The translations under genes and the position numbers were made by a program. The notes beneath the pieces were generated by a model, which worked only from the letters and a program-made list of their open reading frames with translations, did not search any database and had not been told where the DNA came from. Below are positions 47,282-56,768 of a stretch of DNA of 64,000 nucleotides, piece by piece. The stretch's first letter is position 1, and every line of letters starts with the position of its first letter. This DNA comes from Pseudovibrio denitrificans JCM 12308 (lineage in GTDB: Bacteria; Pseudomonadota; Alphaproteobacteria; Rhizobiales; Stappiaceae), in NCBI RefSeq assembly GCF_001310815.1, contig NZ_BAZK01000012.1, positions 62,001-126,000 on the forward strand. The letters are read 5' to 3'.

Positions 47282-48514
47282 TTAGAACTGGCTTGCAAAG
47301 CTGCGCGGTGCCGGAGCAATTGGCTCTGCTTCGCGCTTGCCGGTCACGGCGTAAACAGCCAAACCACGGTTGTTCAGGCCATCCTGCTGGAAGCGGAAGA
47401 TGCCATCAATGCCGAGGAAGCCATCACGGTTGGTCAACACGCGGTCAGAGAAGCGATCCGGCCCAGCGGAACGCACCAGCCCAGCGGCCAGAATGGTTGC
47501 ATCATATGCCAGCGACGCATTACGCGGTGGCTGAGAACCATAGGTTTCGCGGTAACGGGTTGCGAGACGCTCGAAGCTCTGGTTATCCGGCCCCGGGAAC
47601 CAGCTGCCAACCATAACAGGAGACTGAAGGATTTCCGGCGTGTTCCACTGACCACTGCCGATCATCTTCACTTCGCCAAGGTTAGCGCCCATCTCGGTCA
47701 TCACCTGCACAACGAACGGAGGAACACCGCCGCCTTCAGGCACAAACAGAGTGTCTACCTGAGAAATGGAGCGGCTCAGGCTGGCAACGCGGGCACGAAT
47801 ATCTTCAGCATTGCCCGGAATGTAGCGCTCAATGGTGATGATACGGCCATTCGTTTGCCCAACTGCCTGACGGAAGGCTGCTTCAGCAACTGCGCCGTAG
47901 GCATTGTTTGGAAGCAAGGCTGAGTAGGAGCGACGTTCCTGCTCTGCTGCGTAAGAAACGATGCGGTTTACGTCAGAAACCGGCAGATAGCTGAGCAGAT
48001 ATGTGCCCGGCTTGGCTGCATTGGTATCAGAGGAGAACGCAACGATTGGAACACCAGAACGACGTGCAACTGCTGTTGCACCCTGAACAGCTGGCGCGAA
48101 GACAGGGCCGATCAGCAGCTCAGCGCCTTCACTGATTGCCTGCTGTGCCGCGATGCTTGCGCCTTCAGCGGTGCCGCCGGTGTCTTTTACGAGGAGCTGG
48201 ATGTCAGCGCCCTGAAAATCTTCGAGTGCAAGCTTGGCGGAATTTTCAAAGAGGGTTGCCACAGAAGCAGCGGACTGACCTTCGCCTGAGTACGGCAGAA
48301 GCAGGCCGACACGCACTGAACCGTTGCCGATAGCACGGCCAGAGACCAATTGCAGCTGTCCGTTCGGGTTTAAATCAGGCTGAAGAGGAGTGTTCACCGA
48401 TGAGAAGTTAGGTGAATTAACACAGCCAGCCAACAGGACCGAGATGCCAAGTGCAGCCCCTGTCACAAGTTTGCGGAAGCTCATTCCACGCAGTGTGGCT
48501 GATCCTAAGCTCAT
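47282..48514 (-). CDS. Periplasmic-binding-fold lipoprotein (LpoA/penicillin-binding protein activator-like)
   Basis: About 410 residues; an in-frame ATG at residue 11 is also possible. The lipobox is LLAGC with Cys at about 31, so it is anchored to a membrane. The mature part is a type I periplasmic-binding fold: VRVGLLLPYSGEGQSAASVATLFENSAKLALED, then LLIGPVFAPAVQGATAVARRSGVPIVAFS. It is divergent from rsmI, the same arrangement seen for LpoA-type PBP activators. That function is inferred from neighbourhood. A role as a solute receptor is possible, but no transport genes are adjacent. Confidence 0.82.
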   Translation of the reverse strand: MSLGSATLRGMSFRKLVTGAALGISVLLAGCVNSPNFSSVNTPLQPDLNPNGQLQLVSGRAIGNGSVRVGLLLPYSGEGQSAASVATLFENSAKLALEDFQGADIQLLVKDTGGTAEGASIAAQQAISEGAELLIGPVFAPAVQGATAVARRSGVPIVAFSSDTNAAKPGTYLLSYLPVSDVNRIVSYAAEQERRSYSALLPNNAYGAVAEAAFRQAVGQTNGRIITIERYIPGNAEDIRARVASLSRSISQVDTLFVPEGGGVPPFVVQVMTEMGANLGEVKMIGSGQWNTPEILQSPVMVGSWFPGPDNQSFERLATRYRETYGSQPPRNASLAYDATILAAGLVRSAGPDRFSDRVLTNRDGFLGIDGIFRFQQDGLNNRGLAVYAVTGKREAEPIAPAPRSFASQF

Positions 48515-48870
48515 GGATGCCCCATCTATTCCAAAGGCCGTAAGATCAATCCCTCGTTTAACAAGGAATGAAATCCGGCAATTTACATTTAGAGTTCACC
48601 GCATGCCCGCATGCACTCAGCTCTAATCGATTGTTTTGCGCCGTCCCTATCCGAAAACCGGTTCCCACTTTTCGGGGAGAGGCTGTCATTTGGTTTATTT
48701 CTACAGATCCACCGCAGTTAATACAGCCTCAACCCAAGGAAATCCGCGATTTTTTTAAGGATTCTGTCAAAAACTCCCCGTTGTAATTAGTCATTTTGCG
48801 GTTTGTTGGTTAGATGTGCACTCTCTACTGTGCAAAACTTGCTCCATTCTGGAGCTTTCACGAGGCGACC
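48515..48870. other. Divergent intergenic region with palindromic repeat
   Basis: About 356 bases between the lipoprotein gene and rsmI. They contain repeat copy 4 (48651-48679); otherwise AT-rich promoter-like sequence, no gene. Confidence 0.5.
48651..48679. repeat. Intergenic palindromic repeat, copy 4
   Basis: CCGAAAACCGG then CCCACTTTTCGGGG: arms CCGAAAA / TTTTCGG around ACCGGTTCCCAC. Nearly identical to copy 5 at 63713. This motif is common in alphaproteobacterial intergenic DNA. Confidence 0.7.
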
Positions 48871-49791
48871 ATGGATCATTCCGAAGCTGCATCTGAGCGG
48901 AAATACTACATAGGCGAGCATTCGCTGAACGCTAAACGGATTGAACCGGGCCTGCACATCGTTTCAACGCCAATCGGCAACCTGCAGGACATCACAATCC
49001 GTGCGCTGGAAACCCTTGCAGCTTGCGATCTTATTGCCTGTGAAGATACCCGTGTGACGGGTGTTTTGCTGCAACGCTATGGCATCCGCACGCAGATGAT
49101 GACGTATCACGAGCACAACGCCCAGAAGCAGCGTCCGAAGATTATGGAAGCGCTTGAGGCGGGCCGTGCGGTGGCTCTGGTTTCAGATGCCGGGACACCG
49201 CTGATCTCCGATCCGGGCTTCCGTCTTGTGGGTGACGTGGTTGAGCAGGGACACAAAGTAATTCCCATCCCTGGTGCTTCTGCCATGCTGAGTGGTCTCG
49301 TTGGAGCTGGTCTTCCGTCTGATACGATTTTGTTCGCTGGTTTTCTGGCAAACAAGACCCACGGCAGGAAGAAGCGTCTTGAAGAGCTGAAGGATATTCC
49401 GGCAACGCTGGTGTTTTATGAAAGCCCGCACAGAGTTGGGGCTTCGCTTGCTGACATGAATGAAATTCTTGGAAAGCGACAGGCCGTTGTGGCACGAGAG
49501 CTGACCAAGCGGTTTGAGACCTTTCAGCGAGGAACCCTTGCAGAACTGAGTGATTTCTTCTCGGGGGATCGCCCCAAGGGAGAAATTGTTATCCTTGTCT
49601 CACCACCTGAAGAGCAGGAACTGACCGAGGTTGATGCAGACGCGCTGCTGATGGAGGCATTGAAAGAAATGCCAGTGAGCGCAGCGGCGAAGAAAGTCTC
49701 CAAAGCAACCGGGGTGGATCGAAAAACGATTTATGCCCGTGCGATGGAGCTGAAAAATGCAGGATCCGCAGAAGACACCGAGAGCGACTAA
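48871..49791 (+). CDS. rsmI: 16S rRNA (cytidine(1402)-2'-O)-methyltransferase RsmI
   Basis: Modifies C1402 in the ribosomal decoding centre using S-adenosylmethionine. About 306 residues from the ATG at 48871, with GAGGCG upstream; a longer frame upstream lacks family counterpart. Tetrapyrrole-methylase fold: GLHIVSTPIGNLQDITIRALE, then ACEDTRVTGVLLQRYGI, SDAGTPLISDPGFRLV (SAM site), IPIPGASAMLSGLVGAGL and FVFYESPHR-type VFYESPHRVGASL. The C-terminal helix overlaps the following yraN gene by 35 bases. Confidence 0.96.
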   Translation: MDHSEAASERKYYIGEHSLNAKRIEPGLHIVSTPIGNLQDITIRALETLAACDLIACEDTRVTGVLLQRYGIRTQMMTYHEHNAQKQRPKIMEALEAGRAVALVSDAGTPLISDPGFRLVGDVVEQGHKVIPIPGASAMLSGLVGAGLPSDTILFAGFLANKTHGRKKRLEELKDIPATLVFYESPHRVGASLADMNEILGKRQAVVARELTKRFETFQRGTLAELSDFFSGDRPKGEIVILVSPPEEQELTEVDADALLMEALKEMPVSAAAKKVSKATGVDRKTIYARAMELKNAGSAEDTESD

Positions 49792-50164
49792 GAGCAATCT
49801 TCTCAAGAAGCAGGCGGCCTACCGCAAAGGGCTGCAAGCGGAGCTGAAGGCCGAGATGCTGCTTCGTCAGGCGGGCTGGCAGATTCTGGAAAGACGCTAC
49901 AAAACCAAGCAGGGCGAGATAGATCTGATCGCCGAACAGGACCAGACAATCGTGTTTGTGGAGGTGAAGGCACGGCGGGGTGTGGATGATGGCTTATATG
50001 CAATCACGCAACGCTCTCAACGACGGATCGCCAATGCCGCGCGGGAATGGGTTTCTCACCACCATGAAGTGGTGGGAAAAACCTTGAGATTTGATGCGGT
50101 TATTCTGCCAAAGCACGGGGAAGCCCAGCATTTTCCTAATCTTTTCGAAGCTGAAATTTTTTAG
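49757..50164 (+). CDS. yraN: YraN/UPF0102 family nuclease-like protein
   Basis: A 135-residue protein. QAAYRKGLQAELKAEMLLRQAGWQILERRYKTKQGEIDLIAEQ, in two halves, then TIVFVEVKARRG: the GEIDLI...FVEVKAR pattern is the PD-(D/E)XK core of UPF0102. QRRIANAAREWVSHH follows. It overlaps the end of rsmI, a conserved arrangement, so they are translated from one message. The family's function remains poorly known; related proteins act in DNA uptake or resolution. Confidence 0.92.
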   Translation: MQDPQKTPRATKSNLLKKQAAYRKGLQAELKAEMLLRQAGWQILERRYKTKQGEIDLIAEQDQTIVFVEVKARRGVDDGLYAITQRSQRRIANAAREWVSHHHEVVGKTLRFDAVILPKHGEAQHFPNLFEAEIF

Positions 50165-50281
50165 GAAACAAATATTTTATCGCAAAAATGTAGACAAATT
50201 GCTTTCTGACCCACATATCTGCGGCTAACATCCATTATTATTTACGTGGATTTCTACCCCTGCGTTATTTTAGGAGTGCCT

Positions 50282-51256
50282 ATGCCCCAAGCAGCTACTT
50301 CTGGTGCCAAGCGGCCGCTTAAAGTCGCGGTTCAGATGGACCACATCTCCACCATCAACATTGCAGGCGACAGTGCTTTTGCCCTGATGCTGGAAGCGCA
50401 GGATCGTGGTTACGAACTGTATCACTACACACCAGAGCGGTTGGCGCTTTGGGGTGAAAAGGTTATGTGCCGCGTTGAGCCGGTGACGGTACGCGATGAA
50501 GCTGGCAATCACTTCAGTTTTGGTGAGCCACAGCGCGTTGATATGTCCGATATGGACGTGGTGCTGATGCGCCAGGATCCTCCCTTCGATCTGGCTTACA
50601 TTGCAGCAACCCACATTCTCGAGAAGCTCTCGAAGACAACGCTTGTGGTGAACGATCCGATTTCTGTGCGCAATGCGCCTGAAAAGCTGTTTGTAACCCA
50701 GTTCGCTGATCTGATGCCGCCAACACTGATCACTCATGATCGCGAAGAAATCGATGCCTTCCGTGAAGAACATGGCGATATCGTCATGAAACCGCTGTTT
50801 GGCCACGGCGGTGCAGCGGTATTCCGCGTGACACAAGACGACCTGAACTATGGGTCTCTCTACGACTTCTTCTCCGTGACTTTCCGCGAGCCATGGGTCA
50901 TTCAGAAGTTCCTGCCGAATGTAAAGCACGGTGATAAGCGCATCCTGCTGGTAGACGGCGAGTTCGCCGGTGCAGTGAACCGTGTGCCTGCTGAAGGCGA
51001 TCTGCGCTCCAACATGGTGCGTGGCGGTTCTCCGAAGGATAGCGATCTGACTGAGCGTGAAAGAGAAATCTGCGCACGCCTTGGGCCAACATTGAAGGAG
51101 CAGGGCCTCATCCTCGTTGGTATCGACGTGATTGACGGAAACCTCACCGAGATCAACGTGACAGCACCGACGGGCATTCGCGCCATTCAGAAACTGGGCG
51201 GCCCTGATGTAGCGGCCCGAGTTTGGGATGTGCTTGAAAGCAAGCTGGAAAGCTAA
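50282..51256 (+). CDS. gshB: Glutathione synthetase
   Basis: An ATP-grasp enzyme that joins gamma-glutamylcysteine and glycine. About 324 residues from the ATG at 50282, where AGGAG is six bases upstream; a frame extending 12 codons further has none. [26 protein letters not shown] opens the family; [33 protein letters not shown] and [19 protein letters not shown] (metal/ATP site with NVTAPTG instead of the more common NVTSPTG) follow. Downstream of rsmI-yraN, about 120 bases away. Confidence 0.96.
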   Translation: MPQAATSGAKRPLKVAVQMDHISTINIAGDSAFALMLEAQDRGYELYHYTPERLALWGEKVMCRVEPVTVRDEAGNHFSFGEPQRVDMSDMDVVLMRQDPPFDLAYIAATHILEKLSKTTLVVNDPISVRNAPEKLFVTQFADLMPPTLITHDREEIDAFREEHGDIVMKPLFGHGGAAVFRVTQDDLNYGSLYDFFSVTFREPWVIQKFLPNVKHGDKRILLVDGEFAGAVNRVPAEGDLRSNMVRGGSPKDSDLTEREREICARLGPTLKEQGLILVGIDVIDGNLTEINVTAPTGIRAIQKLGGPDVAARVWDVLESKLES

Positions 51257-51264
51257 ACAAGATC

Positions 51265-51296
51265 AAGGCTCTGTTTCACGACAGGGCCTTTTCATT
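51265..51296 (+). terminator. Terminator after gshB
   Basis: AAGGCTCTGT pairs with ACAGGGCCTT (one T·G pair), six-base loop, then TTCATTTTT. Directly after the gshB stop. Confidence 0.8.
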
Positions 51297-51448
51297 TTTA
51301 TCGGATCAGCCGTTTCTTTTACTCAAGAAATTACCTGAAGCTTTTAAAGGAAGCTTTCGTATTTCTGAGTATTCAAGGCTTGTGTGTTTCCCGTTCGTTC
51401 CTGCTTAATTACTGCAATTCTGATAAATTGTGGCTGCAGGAGTGTCTG

Positions 51449-52975
51449 GTGTTTTCTCGCATCTCTACCGTTTCCTTTCAGGGCGTCGATGCTGCCAATG
51501 TTGATGTGCAGGTGCAGATTAGTCCCGGCTCTGTCTACTTCACTCTCGTTGGTCTGCCAGATAAAGCGATCGCAGAAAGCAAGGAACGGGTACGCTCCGC
51601 ACTCATTGCTTCCGGGCTGGCGCTGCCAGCCAAGCGCGTAACGGTAAACCTGGCGCCTGCTGACCTTCCCAAGGAAGGCTCCCATTACGACCTACCAATT
51701 GCTCTGGGGCTTTTGGTGGCTATGGGCGCTCTGCCAGCTGAGGCGGTAGAAGGCTTTGTTGTTATTGGCGAACTTGCACTGGATGGCAGCATTTCCCACG
51801 TCAATGGGGCTCTGCCAGCCGCAATCGCAGCTGTTGCCAATGAGAAAGGGTTGATTTGCCCGGCAAGCTGCGGATCAGAAGCTGCATGGGCTGACGAAAA
51901 CCTGAAGATCATCGCCGCAAGCTCACTGGTTCAGCTTTATCGCGCTCTGAAAGGGGAGATAACACTATCCGATCCGAAACCGCGCAGTTCACCACTTGCC
52001 GCCAGTTCTTTGGATCTAGCAGATATTCGCGGTCAGGAGACGGCTAAGCGTGCTTTGGAGATTGCTGCCGCAGGCTCTCATAACCTGCTGATGGTTGGGC
52101 CACCTGGTTCCGGGAAAACCTTATTGGCCAGCAGATTGCCTTCGTTGCTCCCACCGCTTTCTGCTCGTGAGCTGCTGGAAGTCTCTATGATCGCTTCGAT
52201 TTCCGGAGAGCTCGAAGACGGAGCTTTAAGCAATCAACGCCCTTTCAGAGCACCCCATCATTCTGCTTCCATGGCCTCTCTGGTGGGGGGAGGGGTAAAA
52301 GCAAAGCCCGGCGAAGTCTCATTGGCACACAACGGAGTTTTGTTTTTAGATGAGTTACCGGAGTTTGACAGCTCCGTTCTGGATAGCTTACGGCAACCCA
52401 TCGAGAACGGAGTGGCAACAATAGTGCGAGCCAACTACCGCGTCAGCTATCCATCCAAAGTGCAGGTTGTTGCAGCGATGAACCCATGCCGTTGCGGTTA
52501 TGCTGGCGAGCCCGGACATACCTGCCGACGAGGTGATAAATGCGCCAGTTCCTACCAATCACGCGTATCCGGACCATTTCTTGACCGAATGGATTTGCAG
52601 TTGCATGTGCCAGCAGTTTCAGCAAAGGACTTGATCAGTCCAACAACTTCGGAAAGCTCCGAGACAGTAGCCCAGCGCGTGGCAAGAGCGCGAGCTATTC
52701 AGCAGGCACGATATGCATCGCTGGGACTGGACATAACTGTAAACGCTCATGCAAGCGCGCGGATCATCGAACAGATTGTTGCGCTTGATAATGGCAGTAA
52801 GGAGTTGATTGAGCAGGCTTCCATTCAGTTTGGACTGTCTGCGAGAGGCTATCATCGCGTTTTAAAACTCTCTCGTACAATCGCAGATATGGATGGCTCG
52901 GATAAGGTGCAAAGGATTCATCTGGCTGAAGCATTGAGTTTCAAGCGCTCTTCAGCCTATTTGGCAGCAGCATAA
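51449..52975 (+). CDS. comM: YifB/ComM-family Mg chelatase-like AAA+ protein
   Basis: A 508-residue AAA+ ATPase; ComM relatives promote branch migration during natural transformation. I start it at the GTG at 51449 because AGGAG sits seven bases upstream and the protein then opens VFSRISTVSFQGVDAANVDVQ, as in the family. The N-terminal lon-like domain (LVGLPDKAIAESKERVRSAL, SHYDLPIALGLL) is followed by Walker A MVGPPGSGKTLLA, GVLFLDELPEF (Walker B) and the zinc-type AMNPCRCGYAGEPGHTCRRG segment. The C-terminal helices end in SARGYHRVLKLSRTIADMDG. Frame intact. Confidence 0.93.
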   Translation: MFSRISTVSFQGVDAANVDVQVQISPGSVYFTLVGLPDKAIAESKERVRSALIASGLALPAKRVTVNLAPADLPKEGSHYDLPIALGLLVAMGALPAEAVEGFVVIGELALDGSISHVNGALPAAIAAVANEKGLICPASCGSEAAWADENLKIIAASSLVQLYRALKGEITLSDPKPRSSPLAASSLDLADIRGQETAKRALEIAAAGSHNLLMVGPPGSGKTLLASRLPSLLPPLSARELLEVSMIASISGELEDGALSNQRPFRAPHHSASMASLVGGGVKAKPGEVSLAHNGVLFLDELPEFDSSVLDSLRQPIENGVATIVRANYRVSYPSKVQVVAAMNPCRCGYAGEPGHTCRRGDKCASSYQSRVSGPFLDRMDLQLHVPAVSAKDLISPTTSESSETVAQRVARARAIQQARYASLGLDITVNAHASARIIEQIVALDNGSKELIEQASIQFGLSARGYHRVLKLSRTIADMDGSDKVQRIHLAEALSFKRSSAYLAAA

Positions 52976-53039
52976 TCTGCTATATCCTACCAATTGAATT
53001 TTACTGAATTTCCAAAATAGTTCGGCTGGAGCAAAAGCA

Positions 53040-55286
53040 GTGTTGAAGCGGAGACTAAAAACCGAGGAGAGCACCCACGTTGTTACTCAGGCTCGCGTGT
53101 CTCTAATCAAGCAAACAGAAGCCTCTGAGCAGTCCTCGTTTATTCTCAAGAGCCTTTCCATCTTCGTTGGTGTTGTTTGTCTTGCAATCGCGCTGCTTTT
53201 GACGGATTGGCGCTCTGCGCAAAGCCTTTATGTGGTGTTACTTGCCTTTGGCGCAGGTGCAGTTCTGTTCCGCCGTTTTCCTGCAAGTGATGTGATTGCA
53301 CAAAGCTGGAAAGCTGCTCAAATCCAAAGTGAGGTGGAGCAGCTGGAAGACCCTTCCGAACTGGCAAGTGATGCGGATTGGCAGCTGCGTGAAGCCGATG
53401 ACCGGCACCGTTCCATTCTGGATGCGCTGGGCGCTATTGTTATCCGCTGTGACAGCAGCGGTCTCGTGCTCTCCATCAATGATGCGGGTAAGCGGAGTTT
53501 TCCTACTGGATTTGGCATTGAAGTCGGCAAAGCCATTCACTTGCCTTATGCGGAAGACTTCACACCAGAACTTGAAGAAAGTGCAGCAGGAACAACAGAA
53601 GATGTTGCCTTGCGCACAAAGCACGGAACTCGTTGGTATTCTCTGCTGCGTTTGAGCATTCGTGACGGCAGCGGGGGAGCTCCGATCATCCAATGGATCC
53701 TCACGGATGTGACAGACCGGCGGCACGCAGAGCAAAAGCTACGTGCAGACCGGGACCATGCCGCAAATGCCAGTGAAGCTAAATCTCGGTTTCTCGCAAT
53801 GGTTAGTCATGAAATCCGAACGCCGCTCAACGGCGTGCTGGGCATGGCTGATTTGCTTGACGACACTTCAACAACCGCCGAGCAGCAGAACTACATCAAC
53901 GCTATCAAAACATCTGGCTCAACGCTTCTGATGCTGATTGATGAGGTCCTTGATTACTCAAAGATCGAGGCCGGAAAACTGGAATTGGAGTCCGGAACGA
54001 TAGAACTGACGCCGTTGATCGAGCGTGTGGTGGAACTGTTGTCTCCCAAGGCTCATGCCAAAGGGCTTCAGATCGGTTCTTACATCGCACCGGAAGTCCC
54101 GGAGACGATCCAGAGCGATCCAGCACGGCTTCAGCAGGTGCTCTACAATCTGGTCGGCAACGCAATCAAGTTCACGGAGCAGGGCGGTGTTTCACTGGTC
54201 TTGCAGGTGTCGCAGGATTCCGCTGGCAATCATATTTTGGAGTTTGCAGTAAAAGACACTGGCCCTGGAATGGATGACGTGACTGCAGCGCGCATCTTCC
54301 GGGAGTTTGAACAAGGTGAATATGGACGCGACCGCAAGTTTGATGGTGCCGGATTGGGACTGGCGATTTCCAAGAGACTTGCAGAGTTGATGGGCAGCTC
54401 GCTGACTGTTCAAAGTCAGCTCGGATGTGGTTCGACGTTCCTTCTTGAAATGCCACTCGATCAGATTGTCGATGAGGCTATTGAAGAACATTCAGAGCAC
54501 ATTGCAATCCTGACCAGTAATCATATTGAAGTTGATCTGGTTCAGAGAACTCTGATCAGCAACGGTTTTGTTCATACCCGAGTGCTTGATCCAGAAGATT
54601 TAGAAGCAAATCTGCTTAGAGCACAGCTTGATCGCCTGTTGGTTGGCGAAGAGTATGTTGAGCGTATTCGCGACTTCTACCAGCAGCATTCTACTCATGC
54701 TCCTGAGATCATCGTGTTCATCAAACCTCGGGAACGAGCTCGCATTGCCGATATCAAAACTGGCGAGTTTTCTGGCTACCTGACACGTCCTGTACGCCGC
54801 GCATCTTTGTTGCGCGTCATTGCGCTTGGTCTCGAAGTTGAAGAAACGGATGAGCAAAGCAGTGCGCTTCCAGAGGAGATCAAGCAGACGACAGAACCGC
54901 AAGAGCGCGTGCCTCATCTCAATGTTCTTGTGGCAGAAGACAATCCGATCAACTGGATGCTGGTCAAGGCGCTACTAAGCAAACTGGGGCACCACGCGGA
55001 GCTCGCTGAAGATGGGCATAGGGCTGTCACTCTCAGCACAACCGGAACATTTGATGTGGTTCTGATGGATCTGCACATGCCAGGCCTTGATGGACTGGAA
55101 GCGATTTCCCAAATTAGAGGCAGAGAAGACAATTCTGCGGCTCAGGTTCCGATTTATGTTGTTTCAGCGGATGTTATGCCGGAGGCAAAAGAAGAGGCCC
55201 TGAAAGCTGGTGCGGATGGATTTTTGAGCAAACCCCTGAAAAAGCAGGATCTCGAAGCTGTGCTAAAGCGGTATGCTAAGGGGTAA
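53040..55286 (+). CDS. Hybrid sensor histidine kinase with degenerate middle receiver
   Basis: A 748-residue inner-membrane kinase starting at GTG. Two hydrophobic helices near 35-80 anchor it, with almost no periplasmic loop. A PAS-like domain (about 120-225, ILDALGAIVIRCDSSGLVLSIND) follows. HisKA has AMVSHEIRTPLNGVLGMADLL with the phospho-His at about 258. The HATPase has NLVGNAIKFTEQGGV, DTGPGMD and GAGLGLAISKRLAELMG. Residues about 490-610 resemble a receiver without its Asp (HIAILTSNHIEVDLVQRTLI). The C-terminal receiver has VLVAEDNPINWMLVKALL and the phospho-Asp in VLMDLHMPG. No response regulator gene is next to it. Confidence 0.9.
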   Translation: MLKRRLKTEESTHVVTQARVSLIKQTEASEQSSFILKSLSIFVGVVCLAIALLLTDWRSAQSLYVVLLAFGAGAVLFRRFPASDVIAQSWKAAQIQSEVEQLEDPSELASDADWQLREADDRHRSILDALGAIVIRCDSSGLVLSINDAGKRSFPTGFGIEVGKAIHLPYAEDFTPELEESAAGTTEDVALRTKHGTRWYSLLRLSIRDGSGGAPIIQWILTDVTDRRHAEQKLRADRDHAANASEAKSRFLAMVSHEIRTPLNGVLGMADLLDDTSTTAEQQNYINAIKTSGSTLLMLIDEVLDYSKIEAGKLELESGTIELTPLIERVVELLSPKAHAKGLQIGSYIAPEVPETIQSDPARLQQVLYNLVGNAIKFTEQGGVSLVLQVSQDSAGNHILEFAVKDTGPGMDDVTAARIFREFEQGEYGRDRKFDGAGLGLAISKRLAELMGSSLTVQSQLGCGSTFLLEMPLDQIVDEAIEEHSEHIAILTSNHIEVDLVQRTLISNGFVHTRVLDPEDLEANLLRAQLDRLLVGEEYVERIRDFYQQHSTHAPEIIVFIKPRERARIADIKTGEFSGYLTRPVRRASLLRVIALGLEVEETDEQSSALPEEIKQTTEPQERVPHLNVLVAEDNPINWMLVKALLSKLGHHAELAEDGHRAVTLSTTGTFDVVLMDLHMPGLDGLEAISQIRGREDNSAAQVPIYVVSADVMPEAKEEALKAGADGFLSKPLKKQDLEAVLKRYAKG

Positions 55287-55400
55287 CTTGGTATATTTAG
55301 CCTGTTCAATATCAAGAGGCGGTTGTTATACTCAGGTTAACTGTGGTGACAGCATGGTTTAGCAGATATGGGCACGCTTCAGCGGATAAATGTTGGTGTT

Positions 55401-55418
55401 GTGTCACTCAACTGTCCT
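55401..55418 (+). promoter_or_regulatory. Pho-box-like direct repeat upstream of olsB
   Basis: GTGTCAC-TCAA-CTGTCCT: two heptamers with 11-base spacing, each close to the CTGTCAT half-site bound by PhoB, about 130 bases before the olsB start. Ornithine-lipid synthesis is phosphate-controlled in Sinorhizobium. Confidence 0.45.
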
Positions 55419-55547
55419 AAAACGAGCTTATATCAGAGATTGACTACCCAAAATTGACATGGGTTACTCGATTGGTGCAAATTCAGAAAGGCGTTCTCAT
55501 TATTGCAATGTTTTTTAAACACCTAAGCAATATGAGATATTTATAGT

Positions 55548-56489
55548 ATGGCTGGATCTGGACATCTTTCCCCGATGAAAGTCCTAAGAAAAATCACACC
55601 GAACAAGCTTGCAGGGCGACCTGCGCCGCGGTGGATCCCACAGGCAATGCTGGGAAAAATGCCGGAGGCAGGACAAAGCCTCGGTAAGATTGGACCGCTT
55701 GAAGTTCGCCTTTCCAATGGCGCTAAAGAACTCAAGATGTCTCAGCGTTTGCGCTACGAAGTGTTTTACGAAGAGATGTCTGCGATTGCAGATGCTCAAA
55801 CTCAGCTGAGCCGTCTTGATCGAGACAGTTACGACGAGATCTGCGATCATTTGCTGGTAGTGGATCACAACAGTCAGGTTCGCAATAAACCGTTCTCCAA
55901 ACTGAAACCTCAGATTGTCGGCACATATCGTCTTCTCCGTCAGGAACTGGCAGAGTTGAACGGTGGTTTCTATACGGCCGGCGAGTTTGATATTCAGGGC
56001 ATTTTGGATCGTCACAGCGATCTGAATTTCATGGAGCTTGGTCGCTCCTGTGTTCTTAAACCTTATCGCACCAAGAAGACCGTTGAACTGCTGTGGCATG
56101 GCATCTGGTCTTATGTGTTGATGCATAATGTGGATGTGATGATTGGTTGTGCTTCGATTGAAGGCACCGATCCTGACCTGTTGGCAGAACAGCTTTCCTT
56201 CCTGCATCATTTTGCCGGAGCTCCCGAAGAGTGGCGAGTTTCAGCACTTCCTGACCAGTATGTGGACATGAACCGCATTCCAAAAGATCAGGTCGATCAA
56301 CGAGCTGCACTGCGTTCATTACCGCCGCTCATCAAGGGCTATCTGCGTCTTGGTGCCTTTATCGGTGATGGTGCTGTGATTGACCATCAGTTTGGCACGA
56401 CTGATGTGCTGATCATTATGCCGGTCTCCAAGCTGAACTCACGCTACGTGAATTACTATGGCGAGGATGCCAGTCGGTATTCCAGCTAG
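55548..56489 (+). CDS. olsB: L-ornithine N(alpha)-acyltransferase OlsB
   Basis: Adds a 3-hydroxy fatty acid to ornithine, the first step to phosphorus-free ornithine lipids. About 313 residues; an ATG nine codons downstream is an alternative start, and neither has a clear ribosome-binding site. The GNAT-like OlsB pattern is strong: LEVRLSNGAKELKMSQRLRYEVFYEE, then DEICDHLLVVD, VGTYRLLRQELAELNGGFYTAGEFDI, MELGRSCVLKPYR and WSYVLMHNVDVMIGCASIEGTDP. OlsA is not adjacent, as in many relatives. Confidence 0.9.
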   Translation: MAGSGHLSPMKVLRKITPNKLAGRPAPRWIPQAMLGKMPEAGQSLGKIGPLEVRLSNGAKELKMSQRLRYEVFYEEMSAIADAQTQLSRLDRDSYDEICDHLLVVDHNSQVRNKPFSKLKPQIVGTYRLLRQELAELNGGFYTAGEFDIQGILDRHSDLNFMELGRSCVLKPYRTKKTVELLWHGIWSYVLMHNVDVMIGCASIEGTDPDLLAEQLSFLHHFAGAPEEWRVSALPDQYVDMNRIPKDQVDQRAALRSLPPLIKGYLRLGAFIGDGAVIDHQFGTTDVLIIMPVSKLNSRYVNYYGEDASRYSS

Positions 56490-56514
56490 GTTCTCAAAAG
56501 CAGCTCATTCAATG

Positions 56515-56537
56515 AAGGGCGGTTTTCCGCCCTTTTT
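56515..56537 (+). terminator. Terminator after olsB
   Basis: AAGGGCGG / CCGCCCTT, an eight-base stem with a TTTT loop, followed by TTTATTT. About 25 bases past the olsB stop. Confidence 0.85.
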
Positions 56538-56768
56538 ATTTGCGCAAATATCGATAAATGCTCTGCGGGTTTGGTCTCTGATCCTCGCAATTCGCGTAAA
56601 TGGTTTAACGCAGAATTAAGCCTGTTTCCCTAAAATCGTTCGTGTTTTGTATCCAGGTTACGGTCTCACTCCCAAGCAGTCTGTGGCCTGTGTTTGTTCA
56701 GGCATGCTCGGTCTTATCTGATCGTCGTCGCCTGAGATAAGTGATTAGTATCGGGGTGATTTGGAGTT

